A stretch of DNA of 41,246 nucleotides from the NCBI GenBank assembly GCA_902556905.1, contig CACDYK010000013.1, positions 1 through 41,246 on the forward strand. Reading direction: 5' to 3'. The notes beneath the pieces were generated by a model, which made no database searches, was not told the origin of the DNA, and saw only the letters and a list, made by a program, of their open reading frames with translations. The position numbers and the translations under genes are program-made. Origin of the DNA: an uncultured Pelagibacteraceae bacterium (GTDB taxonomy: Bacteria > Pseudomonadota > Alphaproteobacteria > Pelagibacterales > Pelagibacteraceae). Positions 23,500 to 31,380 of this stretch are shown piece by piece (the stretch's first letter is position 1; every line of letters begins with the position of its first letter).

Positions 23500-24561
23500 A
23501 TGAAAGCACAAGTTTTACATAAGTACGACCCTGAAATGAAGGATGCAGTATGGGTAACAGAACAAGAAATGCCTGACCCAAAATTAGAAAAATCATCAGA
23601 TGTAATCGTAAAAATAGGTGCTGCAGGAGTTTGCAGAACTGATTTACATATTGTTGAAGGAGCATGGAAACATATTCAAGATCCTAAAGGAGATTTATTA
23701 CCAATGGTAATGGGCCATGAAAATGCTGGCTGGGTTGAAGAAGTTGGAAAAGATGTGACTGGATTTAAAAAAGGTGACCCAGTAATTCTGCACCCAATTA
23801 TTTCTGGAACAGATGGAACTTGTTTAAATTGTAGAAGAGGTTTGGACCAACATGCTGACGAAGGAGCATTTCCAGGACTTAATATTAAAGAAGGTGGTTA
23901 TGCTGAATTGCTTAAAACAAGTGTTAGAAACTTAATTAAGCTTCCAACAGTGTTAGCCCCTAAAGATGTAGCCCCTTTTTCAGACGCTGGATTAACAGCT
24001 TATAGGGTTGTTAAAAAAGCGACTAGACATTTATTACCAGGTCAAAACTGTGTAATAATAGGTGCTGGTGGATTAGGGCATATTGCAATTCAATGTTTGA
24101 GAGCAATGTGTGCTGCAAATATTATTATTGTTGAAAAATCAAAAGCTGCATTAGATCATGCAATGCCTTTAGGAGGAGATGAAGGTATTTTAATTGATGG
24201 TAATGAAGTTGAAAGAGTTTTAGAGCTTACTAAAGGTAAAGGTGCTGAAGCTGTTATTGATTTTGTAGGGGAACATGGCTCTACGTCTATGGGACTTAAC
24301 ATGACTTCAGGTGGTGGATTTTATTATATCGTTGGCTATGGTGAAGAAATTAAAATCTTAGCTGTTGATGTAATTATTTCAGAAAAAAACATAATAGGAA
24401 ATTTAGTGGGAACGTGGTCTGAATTGTATGAACTTATGGAATTAGCTAACAAAGGTTTAGTTAAGTTATCCATGCAAGAATATAAATTAGGCGATGCTAA
24501 TAGAGCACTTCATGAACTTAACGAAGGTAAAGTTAAGGGACGAGCTGTTTTAGTTCCATAA
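23500..24561 (+). CDS. Zinc-dependent NAD alcohol dehydrogenase (MDR family)
   Basis: A 353-residue medium-chain dehydrogenase. The catalytic zinc ligands are Cys45 (GVCRTDLH), His73 and Glu74 (GHENAG), and Asp162 (PFSDAGLTAYR). The cofactor motif GAGGLGHIAIQ is at 188-198, and Glu212 after strand 2 (VEKSK) indicates NAD. The structural zinc lobe is degenerate: only Cys108 and Cys111 of four cysteines remain (GTCLNCRRGLDQHADEG). A strong AAGGAGAG ribosome-binding site precedes the ATG. It is divergent from the AcoR-like regulator and leads into the ABC transporter genes with a 21-base gap, so it probably oxidises an alcohol or polyol delivered by that importer, or produced from its substrate. 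The substrate itself is unknown. Confidence 0.92.
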   Translation: MKAQVLHKYDPEMKDAVWVTEQEMPDPKLEKSSDVIVKIGAAGVCRTDLHIVEGAWKHIQDPKGDLLPMVMGHENAGWVEEVGKDVTGFKKGDPVILHPIISGTDGTCLNCRRGLDQHADEGAFPGLNIKEGGYAELLKTSVRNLIKLPTVLAPKDVAPFSDAGLTAYRVVKKATRHLLPGQNCVIIGAGGLGHIAIQCLRAMCAANIIIVEKSKAALDHAMPLGGDEGILIDGNEVERVLELTKGKGAEAVIDFVGEHGSTSMGLNMTSGGGFYYIVGYGEEIKILAVDVIISEKNIIGNLVGTWSELYELMELANKGLVKLSMQEYKLGDANRALHELNEGKVKGRAVLVP

Positions 24562-24582
24562 CAACATAAAGGGGAGAGTAAA

Positions 24583-26121
24583 ATGAAAATAATAAAAACA
24601 TGCCTAAGTGCTGCAATATCAAGTGTTTTGATATTCAGTCCTATGGCATATGCTGATAAGTGGAGTGATCAATTCCCACATATCAAAGCTACTGGAGATA
24701 TTGCTGGTGATTGTTCTTACGAAGAAATTTCTAAGAAAAATTACAAAGGAAAAACTCTTAAAATAAATACACACGCTGTTCCAGTAATTGGACAACCAAC
24801 GGCTTTACACGCTGAACAGTTTGCTAAGTTAACAGGAGCAAAAGTTGATGTAACACATACACCCGCAGGTGATTTGTATGCAAAAGCTATGGTTCCTTTT
24901 AAAGCTGGTCAAGCTCCATACGATATCGTATTTGGCTTTTCAAACTTTATTAATGACTGGAGACAATATCTAGCGCCAGTTCCTAAAAAGTACATGAACT
25001 CTACTGAGATGAAAGATGTAACTAAATCTCACGTAGGTGTTTCTTCTTGGGATGGAACAATGTATCAATATCCAGTTGACGGTGACAGACATTATCTAAA
25101 ATACAGAAAAGACGTAATAGATAATCCTGAAATGCAAAAAAAATATAAGGCAGACACTGGTAAAACGTTAAAAGTTCCTACAACTTGGAAAGAATATGGT
25201 GAAATGGCCAAATACTTTAACGGTTGGGATTGGGATGGAGATGGAGAAAAAGAATACGGCTCAGCTGAAGTAATGAAAAAAGATGACTTAATGTTTGCAG
25301 CTTTTTTCAGTAGATCTGTTGCGTACGCTAAAAATCCAAGAACTCCAGGTGGTTTCTTTTTCGATTTAGAAACTATGAAACCAAATATTAACAATCCAGG
25401 ATTTGTTGAAGCTTTAGGTGACTGGGTAGAGGCTACTAAGTATGTTCCTCCAGGAGGGATTAACTTTGGACTAGGTGATGAAATTGGATCATTTGGTGGT
25501 GGTCAAACACTATTTAGTTTTTCATGGGATGATGCTTTCATCGCAGCAATGCAAGATGATAGCCCTATCAAAAACAAAGTAGGTGCGGCTCCTCTTCCAG
25601 GTGCAGATAAAGTTTGGAATAGAGTATCTGGTAAATGGGAAAACCAATATAACCAAGCGCCTTACATTGTATGGGGTTGGGCTGTAGGTGTTGCTAAGAA
25701 AAGTAAAGTACAAGAGATGGCGTTTGATTATCTATGTTTCTTTTCTAACGGAGCAAATCACCAAGCTGACTTAGCAATTGGTAACTTTGGAGTTAACCCA
25801 TTTAAAAACTCTGATTTTGACCCACAACTTTATATTAATACTATGGGTTGGGATGCGGACATAGCCAACAGTTACACTAAAACACTTAATGATATGGAAA
25901 AAAGTAAAAATAGAGTTTTCCCTTTAAGAGTTAGAGGTGTATTTGAGTTCACTAGTGCAGTTGCTACAGGAACTTCAAAAGCTCTTGCTGGACAATTATC
26001 TCCACAAGAAGCTTTAGATGAAGTTGCTAAAGAATGGGAAGCAATTGTTAACAGAGTAGGTAAAAAGAACGTGCAAGAAGACTACGCTGTTGGTGTTAAA
26101 ATGGAAGACAACAAGTTATAA
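24583..26121 (+). CDS. ABC importer periplasmic substrate-binding protein (glycerol GlpV-like)
   Basis: A 512-residue extracellular solute-binding protein (family 1, COG1653) with a clear Sec signal peptide: basic start, hydrophobic core, cleavage after residue 24 (AYA-DK). GKTLKINTHAVPVIGQP opens the first lobe. YPVDGDRHYLKYRKDV and QAPYIVWGWAVGVAKKSK are other blocks recalled from the glycerol/polyol-binding group. A loop at 216-224, DWDGDGEKE, looks like a calcium-binding EF-hand-type loop. It is preceded by AAGGGGAGAG and followed by a strong hairpin before the permeases, both fitting high expression relative to the rest of the operon. The link to GlpV rests mainly on the neighbouring ATPases; the ligand may be another polyol or sugar. 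Confidence 0.88.
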   Translation: MKIIKTCLSAAISSVLIFSPMAYADKWSDQFPHIKATGDIAGDCSYEEISKKNYKGKTLKINTHAVPVIGQPTALHAEQFAKLTGAKVDVTHTPAGDLYAKAMVPFKAGQAPYDIVFGFSNFINDWRQYLAPVPKKYMNSTEMKDVTKSHVGVSSWDGTMYQYPVDGDRHYLKYRKDVIDNPEMQKKYKADTGKTLKVPTTWKEYGEMAKYFNGWDWDGDGEKEYGSAEVMKKDDLMFAAFFSRSVAYAKNPRTPGGFFFDLETMKPNINNPGFVEALGDWVEATKYVPPGGINFGLGDEIGSFGGGQTLFSFSWDDAFIAAMQDDSPIKNKVGAAPLPGADKVWNRVSGKWENQYNQAPYIVWGWAVGVAKKSKVQEMAFDYLCFFSNGANHQADLAIGNFGVNPFKNSDFDPQLYINTMGWDADIANSYTKTLNDMEKSKNRVFPLRVRGVFEFTSAVATGTSKALAGQLSPQEALDEVAKEWEAIVNRVGKKNVQEDYAVGVKMEDNKL

Positions 26122-26137
26122 TATTAACTTTTAGTTT

Positions 26138-26170
26138 GTATGTGACCGCTTTTTATTAGCGGTCACATAT
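26138..26170 (+). other. Stem-loop between binding protein and permease genes
   Basis: TGTGACCGCT (26141-26150) and AGCGGTCACA (26158-26167) form a perfect ten-base stem around a seven-base loop. Two more A-T pairs and a wobble pair extend it. No T-run follows, so full termination is unlikely. Hairpins in this position often protect the upstream binding-protein message or partly end transcription, giving excess binding protein over permease. Confidence 0.75.
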
Positions 26171-26192
26171 AGTATAGTCAAATTTCAAAATC

Positions 26193-27053
26193 ATGAATTT
26201 TAAGCATAAATACGTATTTTTATTTCCAGGATTATTTGTTCTTATTGGAATATTAATATTTCCAATTATTTTTGTTGTTCGTTTGAGTTTATCAGGTTGG
26301 AATAGTTATAATGGTTTAAATTTTATTGGACTTGAAAATTATATTAGGCTGTTTACTGACGACCCAAGATTCTGGCAATCATTTTTTAGATTGAGTTTTT
26401 TATCAGTCACAACAGTTGTACTTCAATATGTGATTGGATTTGCTTTGGCGCATATGGTTTGGAAGGACATTAAGTTTCAAAGATTTTTCAGAGTACTATT
26501 TTTAATTCCAATGATGACTACTCCAGTTATCATGACTGTTATTTGGAGAACATTTTTTCACGAATCCTTAGGTCCAGTTAATGATATTTTATCGAATTTT
26601 GGTATGTCTCCTAAGTGGCTTACAGACCCTACACTTGCTAAAATTACTGTTATCATTGTAGAAGTTTGGCAGTGGACACCATTCATGTTTTTGTTGTTAT
26701 TAGCGGGTCTTTTATCACTTCCAAAAGAACCATTTCTAGCTGCAGCTATAGATGGTGCTAGTCCAGTGAGAAAGTTTATTTATGTAACATTCCCTTTAAT
26801 GGCGCCCATTTCTATTGGAGCTATTATTATTAGACTAATTGAAGCTTCAAAGATAATGGACACGGTTTACGTATTAACTTCTGGAGGTCCTGGAACTTCA
26901 ACAGAAACATCTAGTTTTTATATTTTCATTAAAGGATTAAGAGAATTTCAGATGGGTTATGCAGCCTCAATGTCATTCACTTATTTAATTATAATGATCA
27001 TAAGTCTAACTTTTATTGCAAAAGGACTAACTAAATTATTACTTAAAGATTAG
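26193..27053 (+). CDS. ABC importer permease 1 (GlpP/UgpA-like)
   Basis: A 286-residue inner-membrane permease with six transmembrane helices. The cytoplasmic EAA loop that docks to the ATPase reads AAAIDGASPVRKFIYVTFPL near residues 184-203. The N-terminus (FLFPGLFVLIGILIFPIIF) and the RVLFLIPMMTTPVIMTVIWR segment are typical of MalF/UgpA-type sugar permeases. It pairs with the next gene to make the membrane channel. It follows the stem-loop after the binding-protein gene and ends three bases before permease 2. Confidence 0.92.
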   Translation: MNFKHKYVFLFPGLFVLIGILIFPIIFVVRLSLSGWNSYNGLNFIGLENYIRLFTDDPRFWQSFFRLSFLSVTTVVLQYVIGFALAHMVWKDIKFQRFFRVLFLIPMMTTPVIMTVIWRTFFHESLGPVNDILSNFGMSPKWLTDPTLAKITVIIVEVWQWTPFMFLLLLAGLLSLPKEPFLAAAIDGASPVRKFIYVTFPLMAPISIGAIIIRLIEASKIMDTVYVLTSGGPGTSTETSSFYIFIKGLREFQMGYAASMSFTYLIIMIISLTFIAKGLTKLLLKD

Positions 27054-27056
27054 AAC

Positions 27057-27905
27057 ATGGGAAAACTATATAAATTTTTAAAATATTCTTTTATTACAAT
27101 CTGGACTGTTTTCGTAGTAGCACCTTTTCTTTGGGCTCTTACAACATCTTTCAAAGATTTTAATTCAGTAAATGGAGGTGCAACATATATTCCTTGGGTA
27201 GACTTTGAACCAAAACTTGAAGGTTGGAAAGTGTTAATTAAATCACCTGCAAACGGAGGGGTTGATATAATTGAGCCTTATTTTAATAGTTTGTTTGTAA
27301 CTTGCACTGCAAGTCTTATAAGTATAGTGCTTGGAACACTATCAGCTTATGCTCTCTCTAGATTTACATTTAAAGCTGGTTTTGTAAAAAACAATGACAT
27401 CACTTTTTTCTTTATCTCTCAAAGAATTATGCCACCAATTGTTTTATCTATCCCGTTTTTTTTATTTTTAGGAGCTATTGATTTATTAGATAGCTTAATT
27501 GGATTAATAGTTGTCTATATTGTTTTACTAATGCCAATCGCAGTTTGGATTATGGTAGATTTTTTTAATAAAGTTCCAAGAGAGATAGATGAAACAGCTT
27601 TAATTGATGGGTGTAATCCTTATCAAGCTTTTTTTAAAGTTGTACTTCCAAATTCAATCCCTGGATTAATTGTAGCTGGAATGTTTTGTATTATATTTGG
27701 TTGGATTGATTTTTTCTTTGCATTCATTTTAACTTTTACAGAAGTGCAGTTATTACCAGTTAAGATAGTTGCTTTAAATTCATCAATAACACCTTGGTGG
27801 AGTTTATCTGCCTCAGCATTAGTATCAGTTGCTCCATTAATTGTAGTTGCATTTATTGTTGAAAGATATTTATCAAAAGGAAATCTATCCGGAGCTATTA
27901 AATAA
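27057..27905 (+). CDS. ABC importer permease 2 (GlpQ/UgpE-like)
   Basis: A 282-residue inner-membrane permease with six transmembrane helices. The EAA loop is EIDETALIDGCNPYQAFFKV near 178-197, followed by VLPNSIPGL. The long periplasmic stretch after helix 1 (about 36-80) contains STWKDF-like text and a NGGVDIIEPYFNS segment before helix 2, as in MalG/UgpE relatives. It forms a heterodimer with permease 1. Its stop shares one base with the start of the first ATPase gene (TAATG), so translation is probably coupled. Confidence 0.92.
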   Translation: MGKLYKFLKYSFITIWTVFVVAPFLWALTTSFKDFNSVNGGATYIPWVDFEPKLEGWKVLIKSPANGGVDIIEPYFNSLFVTCTASLISIVLGTLSAYALSRFTFKAGFVKNNDITFFFISQRIMPPIVLSIPFFLFLGAIDLLDSLIGLIVVYIVLLMPIAVWIMVDFFNKVPREIDETALIDGCNPYQAFFKVVLPNSIPGLIVAGMFCIIFGWIDFFFAFILTFTEVQLLPVKIVALNSSITPWWSLSASALVSVAPLIVVAFIVERYLSKGNLSGAIK

Positions 27906-28984
27906 TGAATTTGATTGCTGAAAATTTATTATACAAACCTGATGAACAGTTTCATCTTAACGAAGTGTCGTTTAATTTTAAAAAAGGAAACCTTTATACT
28001 ATTCTTGGAAGAACTTTATCGGGTAAAACAACATTATTAAAAACAATAGCTGGACTACTAACTCCTGATAGTGGTTCAATTCAATTTGAAGATAGAGATT
28101 TTTTAAAAGTTCCAGTTTGGGAAAGAAATGTTGCAATGGTTTATCAACAATTTATCAATTACCCTCACCTAAATGTTTTTGAAAACGTTGCTTTTCCGTT
28201 AAAACAAAGGAAAGTAGACAATCAAGAAATAAAGGATGTAGTTTTAAAATCACTTAAATCAGTGGGGCTAGAAGGGTATGAAAATAGAAAAATTCAAGAA
28301 TTATCTGGTGGCCAGCAACAAAGAGTCTCCCTAGCAAGATCTCTTGTTAAGAACGCAAAGATTTTGTTACTTGATGAGCCATTAGTGAACCTTGATTATA
28401 AATTAAGAGAACAATTAAGAGAAGAATTTAAAAGTATTTTTTCACAAGGTCTATCAGAAGAAAGCATTGTAATTTTTTCAACTACCGATCCTAAAGAGGC
28501 CATGGAACTAAATGGTGAAGTTATAGCAATTGATGAAGGAAAAGTTTTACAAGTTGGACCTGCAAAGGAAATTTTTGAAAATCCAAAAACTTTGAAAGTT
28601 GCTGAAATTTCAAATGATCCGCCTATGAATATTTTAAAAGCAAATATTAGTTCTAATAAAATTAAGTTTGAAGGAATAGAGATAGAACTACCGGGTCATT
28701 TGTCTAACTTAAAAGATAATAATTTTAATTTAGGTATCAGAGCCTCAGATATAGAATTAAGTGAAGAAGGATTTGAGTTTGAAGTAGAGTTAGCAGAGAT
28801 AAGTGGTTCAGAAACTTTATTGCATCTTATAAGAGGAGATACAAAAATTATAACTTCAATAGAAGAAGTTATGAATTTTAATATTAAAGATAAAATAAAA
28901 ATTAATTTTAATATAAATAAGGTGTATGCGTTTAATGAAAGTGGAACTTTAGCTTCATCTCCATTTGGTGGTTCATATGTCTAA
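27905..28984 (+). CDS. ABC importer ATPase 1 (GlpS-like, atypical)
   Basis: A 359-residue ABC ATPase with a C-terminal regulatory TOBE-type domain. The Walker A motif is atypical, GRTLSGKT at 35-42. The signature LSGGQ at 133-137 and Walker B LLLDEP at 154-159 are normal. The switch-loop histidine is replaced: the text reads FSTTDPKEA, with Thr194 where His is expected. The combination GRTLxGKT, VAMVYQQFINYP and LVNLDYKLRE matches rhizobial GlpS of the glycerol importer as I recall it. It should pair with ATPase 2, which has the complementary defect. It overlaps permease 2 by one base and ATPase 2 by eight. Confidence 0.9.
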   Translation: MNLIAENLLYKPDEQFHLNEVSFNFKKGNLYTILGRTLSGKTTLLKTIAGLLTPDSGSIQFEDRDFLKVPVWERNVAMVYQQFINYPHLNVFENVAFPLKQRKVDNQEIKDVVLKSLKSVGLEGYENRKIQELSGGQQQRVSLARSLVKNAKILLLDEPLVNLDYKLREQLREEFKSIFSQGLSEESIVIFSTTDPKEAMELNGEVIAIDEGKVLQVGPAKEIFENPKTLKVAEISNDPPMNILKANISSNKIKFEGIEIELPGHLSNLKDNNFNLGIRASDIELSEEGFEFEVELAEISGSETLLHLIRGDTKIITSIEEVMNFNIKDKIKINFNINKVYAFNESGTLASSPFGGSYV

Positions 28985-30050
28985 AATTGATTTAAATAAT
29001 ATTTCTCACTCGTATAATCCTAATGATCCAAATCCTATTTATGCACTAAATCCATTTTCGATGACTTGGGAAAACGGAAAAAGATATGCAATCTTAGGAC
29101 CTTCAGGATGTGGAAAAACAACTATGTTAAATATAGTTTCTGGTTTAGTAAGACCTTCCGCAGGAAATATATTATTTGATGATAAAGATGTAACTGATCT
29201 TAAAACAGAAAGCAGAAATATAGCTCAGGTATTTCAGTTTCCTGTTATTTATAACACAATGACGGTATATGAAAATTTAGCTTTCCCATTAAAGTGTAGA
29301 GATTTTTTAAAAGATAAAATTGATGAAAGAGTAAAATCTGTTGCTGATATACTAAATCTTCAATCTTTTTTAAATTCTCCTGCAAGAAAGCTTACAGCTG
29401 ATCAAAAACAATTAATATCTTTAGGAAGAGGACTTGTAAGAGAGGATGTTGCAGCAGTTTTAATGGATGAACCTCTAACAGTTATAGATCCTGATTTAAA
29501 GTTTAGACTAAGAAGAAAGCTTAAAGAAATAAATGAAGAATTTAAAACAACTCTTGTTTATGTAACTCATGATCAAAATGAGGCTATGACTTTTGCAGAC
29601 AATATTATTGTGATGAGTGAAGGTGAAGTTGTTCAAGCAGGTACTCCCAAAGAACTATTTGAAAGACCGAACACTACTTTTGTTGGATATTTTATTGGTT
29701 CCCCAGCTATGAATTTATTTGAAACTGAAGCATCTTCAAATGATAGCGTCAAAATTAACAATACAATTATAAAAACAAATACTAATTTATCTAATTTAAA
29801 GGACAAAAAGATTAAATTGGGCATTAGGTCTGAATTTATAAAGATTGCCAAAAATCAAAGTGAAAATCTGTTAAATGTTGATGTTGAAAAGGTAGAGGAC
29901 CTAGGAAATTACAAATTATTAACTGCAAAAATGGGAAGCCTTACAATTAAATCTAAAATCAATAGAGAAACAGAAATCCCTTCAAGCGATGTTAAACTTT
30001 ATATTCCAGCAGAAAAATGTTGCGTTTATGAAGAAGAAAAACTTATTTAA
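28977..30050 (+). CDS. ABC importer ATPase 2 (GlpT-like, degenerate signature)
   Basis: A 357-residue ABC ATPase with normal Walker A (GPSGCGKT at 41-48), Walker B (MDEP, Asp164-Glu165) and switch His198 (YVTHDQNEA). The signature motif is degenerate: LTADQ at 139-143 in place of LSGGQ. NIAQVFQFPVIYNTMTVYENLAFPL and PTTFVGYFIGSPAMN-like text match GlpT of the rhizobial glycerol importer. A TTG at 28965 would add four residues, but the ATG at 28977 gives the family-like start MSKIDLNNISHSY. With ATPase 1 it would form one complete and one degenerate ATP site. It is the last gene of the importer, and 123 bases follow before the TRAP genes. Confidence 0.9.
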   Translation: MSKIDLNNISHSYNPNDPNPIYALNPFSMTWENGKRYAILGPSGCGKTTMLNIVSGLVRPSAGNILFDDKDVTDLKTESRNIAQVFQFPVIYNTMTVYENLAFPLKCRDFLKDKIDERVKSVADILNLQSFLNSPARKLTADQKQLISLGRGLVREDVAAVLMDEPLTVIDPDLKFRLRRKLKEINEEFKTTLVYVTHDQNEAMTFADNIIVMSEGEVVQAGTPKELFERPNTTFVGYFIGSPAMNLFETEASSNDSVKINNTIIKTNTNLSNLKDKKIKLGIRSEFIKIAKNQSENLLNVDVEKVEDLGNYKLLTAKMGSLTIKSKINRETEIPSSDVKLYIPAEKCCVYEEEKLI

Positions 30051-30098
30051 ACCTTAAAGTTCTACCCCAGATTGTATTAAATATTATAACAGGTCATT

Positions 30099-30129
30099 TT
30101 GACTATGGACTTCATACTTCAATTATAAT
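30099..30129 (+). promoter_or_regulatory. Candidate promoter of the TRAP transporter operon
   Basis: TTGACT (30099-30104) and a perfect TATAAT (30124-30129) are separated by 19 bases. A second TATAAT is at 30135-30140. The pair lies about 45-75 bases upstream of the TRAP binding-protein ATG, which has a strong AGAGGAGAG ribosome-binding site at about 30161-30169. The 19-base spacer is longer than ideal. Confidence 0.5.
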
Positions 30130-30173
30130 TAACTTATAATAGTTAATTAACTAATACTAAAAGAGGAGAGAAA

Positions 30174-31304
30174 ATGATTAAAGAAAAAAAATCATTGAAG
30201 GGGAAGTCACCTTCAAGACGTAAGTTCTTTAAAGCTGCTGCTACAACTGGTGTTGCTGCTGTAGCTGCAACATCTTTATCTGCTCCAGCTGTTGCCAAAG
30301 AAAGAGTTGAAGCGGCAATGGTAGCTACTTGGCCAAGAGATTTTCCAGGGCTAGGTACTGGCGCGCAAAGACTTGCACAAAGACTATCAGATATGAGTGA
30401 CGGAAGAATACAAGTTACTTATTATGCTGCAAATGAAAGAGTTAAAGCATTTGACTCATTTGATGAAGTTGCTTCTGGTAACTCACAAATGTATCATGGT
30501 GCAGACTACTACTGGGTTAAAAAACACCCAGCATTTGGATATTTTACTGCATGTCCATTTGGTTTCACTTACTCAGAAATCAATGCTTGGATCCATCATG
30601 GAGGTGGACAAGAACTTTGGGATGAATTAACTGATGATTTCGGTACTCAAAGTTTCATAGCAGGTAATACTGGAGTTCAAATGGGTGGTTGGTTTAATAA
30701 AAAAATTAGATCAGCTAACGACCTTAAAGGTTTGAAAATGCGTATGCCGGGATTAGGAGGACAAGTACTAGGAAAACTTGGTGGTTCTCCAATTTCACTA
30801 CCTGGTGGACAAATTTATGAAAACCTTGTTTCAGGTGCAATTGATGCAACAGAATGGGTAGGTCCATGGAATGATGAAGCTATGAAATTCCATGAAGCTG
30901 CTAAGTATTATTACTATCCTGGTATGCATGAACCTGGTTCAATGTTAGCATGTGGTGTTAACAAATCATGGTTTACAAGCCTAACAAAATCAGACCAAAC
31001 AATAATTAAAACTGCTTGTGCATGGGCAGATGAAATTACAATGGCTGAGTATAATGCTAAAAACGGTGCAGCTTTAGCACGTCTAGTAAATGAAAACGGA
31101 GTTAAACTTGAGAAGTTTAATGACAAAGTTTACGATGCTTTTGCGAAAGGTGCTGCTGAGGTTTACGATGAAGTACAACAACATAGTGATCTTGCTGCTA
31201 GAGTACACAAAGCGTTTGTGAAAGCTAGAAAAGAGATTGGTGCTTGGACTAACTTGTCAGACTCACCGTACATTGCTCAAAGAAACAGAGCTTTAGGACT
31301 ATAG
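30174..31304 (+). CDS. TRAP transporter periplasmic binding protein, TakP-like, Tat-exported
   Basis: A 376-residue DctP-type binding protein of the COG4663 group, which includes Rhodobacter TakP (2-oxoacids) and a Thermus lactate-binding protein. It carries a twin-arginine signal, SRRKFFK at 14-20, with an Ala-rich core and likely cleavage near residue 41 (AVA-KE). Arg190 in GLKMRMPGLGGQ is the conserved arginine that clamps the ligand carboxylate. GAIDATEWVGPWNDEAMKF, about 221-239, and the YYYYPGMHEPG segment match TakP, where this region binds the ligand-metal site. A 2-oxoacid or 2-hydroxyacid ligand fits the oxidases nearby, but is not proven. A strong terminator follows. Confidence 0.93.
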   Translation: MIKEKKSLKGKSPSRRKFFKAAATTGVAAVAATSLSAPAVAKERVEAAMVATWPRDFPGLGTGAQRLAQRLSDMSDGRIQVTYYAANERVKAFDSFDEVASGNSQMYHGADYYWVKKHPAFGYFTACPFGFTYSEINAWIHHGGGQELWDELTDDFGTQSFIAGNTGVQMGGWFNKKIRSANDLKGLKMRMPGLGGQVLGKLGGSPISLPGGQIYENLVSGAIDATEWVGPWNDEAMKFHEAAKYYYYPGMHEPGSMLACGVNKSWFTSLTKSDQTIIKTACAWADEITMAEYNAKNGAALARLVNENGVKLEKFNDKVYDAFAKGAAEVYDEVQQHSDLAARVHKAFVKARKEIGAWTNLSDSPYIAQRNRALGL

Positions 31305-31333
31305 TACTTAAAGTTTAAGTAAAAATTAATAAG

Positions 31334-31356
31334 AGGGCCCTTTTAGGGCCCTTTTT
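31334..31356 (+). terminator. Rho-independent terminator after the TRAP binding-protein gene
   Basis: AGGGCCC (31334-31340) and GGGCCCT (31346-31352) form a perfect seven-base GC-rich stem with a five-base TTTTA loop, followed by TTTT. It lies 29 bases after the binding-protein stop and before the two membrane-subunit genes, so readthrough would set a low subunit level relative to the binding protein. Confidence 0.9.
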
Positions 31357-31380
31357 AATAAGTTCACAGATTTTTAAGTT

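Noticed and set aside
28965..28976. A TTG start four codons upstream for the second ABC ATPase.
   Set aside because: The ATG at 28977 gives the family-like N-terminus and a shorter overlap.
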